From Cryptomeria japonica (Eukaryota; Streptophyta; Pinopsida; Cupressales; Cupressaceae), in the NCBI RefSeq assembly GCF_030272615.1, contig NC_081408.1, forward strand, positions 306,655,950 through 306,719,949: a stretch of 64,000 nucleotides of DNA, given 5' to 3'. This document shows, in pieces, positions 61,929 to 64,000 of the stretch. Made by a program: the position numbers and the translations under genes. Each line of letters starts with the position of its first letter. Position 1 is the stretch's first letter. Under the pieces are notes generated by a model. The model was not told the DNA's origin, did no database searches, and worked only from the letters and a program-made list of their open reading frames with translations.

Positions 61929-64000
61929 TCAGTGAGTAGAAGATAGGGGTAGGACCCCTAACTTGCTTCTGAGATACTCAAAATTGTCCCTGGGCAATGG
62001 CTTTGTGAAGATGTCTGCTAATTGCTCCTTTGAACTGATATATTCCAGCACAACTTTCTTCTCTTGAACTTCTTATCTAAGATAATGATACTTTATAGAT
62101 ATATGCTTTGTCTTTTAGTGCATTACTGGATTCTTTGAAATGTTAATGGCACTAGTATTATCACAAATATAGTTACTGGCTCGATAACTTTTTCATTTAT
62201 ACCTTCCAATAGTTGTTTGATCCATACTATATTGGTACAATTCAATGTTGCAGCAACATATTTAGCTTCTGTTGTTGACTGTGAAATGCATCCTTGTTTC
62301 TTGCTAAGCCAACTCACTAGTCTTTCTCCTAAAAAGAAAGATCCACCACTTGTTCTTTTCTTGTCATCAATATTGCCTGCCCAATCAGCATCAGTATAAA
62401 CTTTTAAATCAAAATCATTTATCTTTTCATATACTAAGCCATAATCTTCAGTGCCTCTCAGGTATCTAAAAATTCTCTTGATTGTTGTCATATGGGTTTC
62501 CTTGGGATCTACAGAGAATCTTGCAACAATACCTATTGCATGTGCTATATCCAGTCTACTATGCATAACATATTGCAACTTCCCAATCATAGATCAGTAA
62601 ATTGTCTCATCAACAGATGCAGATTCATCATTCTTTGATAGTTTATAGTTAGTAGTCATAGGGGTACTTACTGGTTTAGAATCCTCCATTCCAAATTTCT
62701 TCAAGATTTCCTTTATGTACTTGGATTGAGTAATGAAAATCTCATCTTTCATTTGCAGTATCTGTAAACCTATAAAATACTTTATCTCACCGATTAGTGA
62801 CATCTCAAATTCTTTGCACATTTCATTACCAAAGTTTTTGCATAAAGAGTCATTTCCACAAAATATAATGTCATCAACAAATATGGTTGAGATCAGTATT
62901 CCATTGTTCTCAGCAATCTTCATGTACATATTGTTGTTTTCACTTGTCCTTATAAAACCAATCTTGATTAAGTAAGAGTGCAGTCTCTCATACCATGCCC
63001 TAGGTGCTTGTTTCAGACCATATAAAGCTTTGTTCAATTTGCATACATGATCTTTACTATTGTCTTCAACAAATCCTTCAGGTTGTTCAATGTAAACTTC
63101 TTCTTCTAGTATACCATTCAAAAATGCAGATTTAACATCCATTTGATATACCTTGAAATTTTTTAAAGCAGCATATGCCAACAATGTTCTTACTCCCTCA
63201 AGTATAGCCACAGGTGCAAAAGTCTCACCATAATCTATTCCTTCTTCTTGTGCATAACCTTTGCAAACTAGTCTTGCTTTGTTGTGAATGACCTCACCTT
63301 TTTCATTTAGCTTGTTTCTAAAAATACACTTTGTATCGATTACATTTTTGTCCTTTGGTCTTGGGATCAGTGTCCATGTGTCATTCTTTTTTATTTGATC
63401 AATCTCTTTTGTCATAGCATTTGCCCAGTCTTCACTATTAAATGCCTCTTTCACTTTTCTCGGTTCAAATTCAAATATCAGACATGTGTTCTGTCTCAGT
63501 TTGTTCCTTGTCATCACTGGATCATCCTTATCTCCAATAATCTGACTTAATGCATGATGTCTTCTAACATATTTGGCTAATATAGGCTCGGTAGGTTCTG
63601 TATGATCTTCTTCATCACTCGGTAACTCGACATTATCTTCATTTTCTTCAGCAGCTTTCTCGATAGGACTTCTTGGTTGAACATATATGAATTCTTCATA
63701 ATCTTTTGGTTCTTTGGAATTTCCTTCATCATTTCTTTCTGCAAATTCGTCAATTTTCACATTTGCAGTTTCCACTATTTTATTAGATGATTTGATCAGA
63801 CATTTAAATGCTTTACTTCTAGAAGAATAACCAAGAAATATTCCTTCCTCACTTTTCTGATCAAACTTTCCATTTCTATCATCTTTGTGAACATGGCATC
63901 TACTTCCAAAGATTTTAAAATAACTTACATTAGGTTTCTTGTCATACCAGATCTCATTTGGTGTCTTCATAGTTCCTTTCTTCAATTGAACTTGGTTCAG
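61929..64000 (-). pseudogene. Ty1/copia pol (integrase C-terminus, RT, RNase H) of I, partial
   Basis: Open from the window edge: integrase C-terminal region ([19 protein letters not shown]), then RT with [11 protein letters not shown] (catalytic Asp) and FVDDIIF (the usual YVDD), ending [11 protein letters not shown] at 62591-62593 sits where the family has Arg (CGA). RNase H follows: YTDADWAG, STTEAKYVA. A one-base loss near 62165 shifts the frame before the CDNTSAI motif; the other frame then gives ISIKYHYLR and ADIFTKPLP and stops at 61929. Two extra stops lie in that last part. Otherwise the whole domain set is present, so inactivation is recent. Confidence 0.93.

Larger units (their letters stand above)
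60038..64000 (-). mobile_element. Ty1/copia retrotransposon I (3' half, runs off the window)
   Basis: It comprises the 3' LTR (60038-61427), a polypurine tract (61428-61442), a 3' untranslated region and pol in copia order (integrase before RT, then RNase H) on the minus strand. The 5' half lies beyond 64000, so TSDs cannot be checked. One nonsense and one frameshift mutation plus two further stops near the C-terminus are seen in over 2 kb, making it the best-preserved coding element here. Confidence 0.92.

Overview
The window looks like intergenic DNA of a seed plant with a large, repeat-rich genome, most probably a gymnosperm (an inference from AT-rich sequence, very long LTRs and retroelements nested several layers deep; nothing here fixes the species). 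I see no convincing host gene, tRNA, rRNA or CRISPR array. Almost everything can be read as LTR retrotransposons primed by initiator tRNA-Met, with 5-bp target-site duplications (TSDs) at most insertion points. Boundaries were found by eye from direct repeats, TG..CA LTR ends, primer sites, polypurine tracts and re-joined reading frames. Element letters (A to J) are local names.

Layout. 1-1967: LTR-like AT-rich DNA. 1968-4727: truncated member of family A (A2) with its 5' LTR. 4728-9810: decayed LTR pieces, a (CT)n tract and a palindrome cluster. 9893-9969: hairpin. 10085-13935: polypyrimidine tract split by J, a complete 2.4-kb non-autonomous element (TSD CCCTC). 13938-15814: LTR, primer site and coiled-coil gag start of G (+ strand). 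15815-16170 and 54795-55432: two halves of a dead Ty3/gypsy Tat-type pol, E (+ strand), split by A.

Element A (16171-54794, - strand) carries a zinc-knuckle gag-like ORF1 and a second long ORF2 of unknown function, and no polymerase. A was hit twice: by B (36365-50493), a LARD-like element with LTRs of about 4.3-4.6 kb and a non-coding core, and by D, a solo LTR (18903-35679, TSD GGGTA). D was then hit by C (22283-35181, TSD TCCAA), a complete but dead Ty3/gypsy chromovirus. B's left LTR holds a further solo LTR, F (38527-39788, TSD GTTAC). The nesting is therefore E > A > D > C and E > A > B > F. On the right, E is also cut by H (LTR from 55433, + strand, related to the C/D LTRs), which is cut by I (60038 to window end), a nearly intact Ty1/copia element.

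The elements fit together: A has no polymerase but shares LTR termini and the sequence around its polypurine tract with the copia element I, so an I-like element could have mobilised A. The A ORF2 frame is continuous across both the B and D insertion points, which confirms the nesting and shows that ORF2 was a real long reading frame before the insertions.
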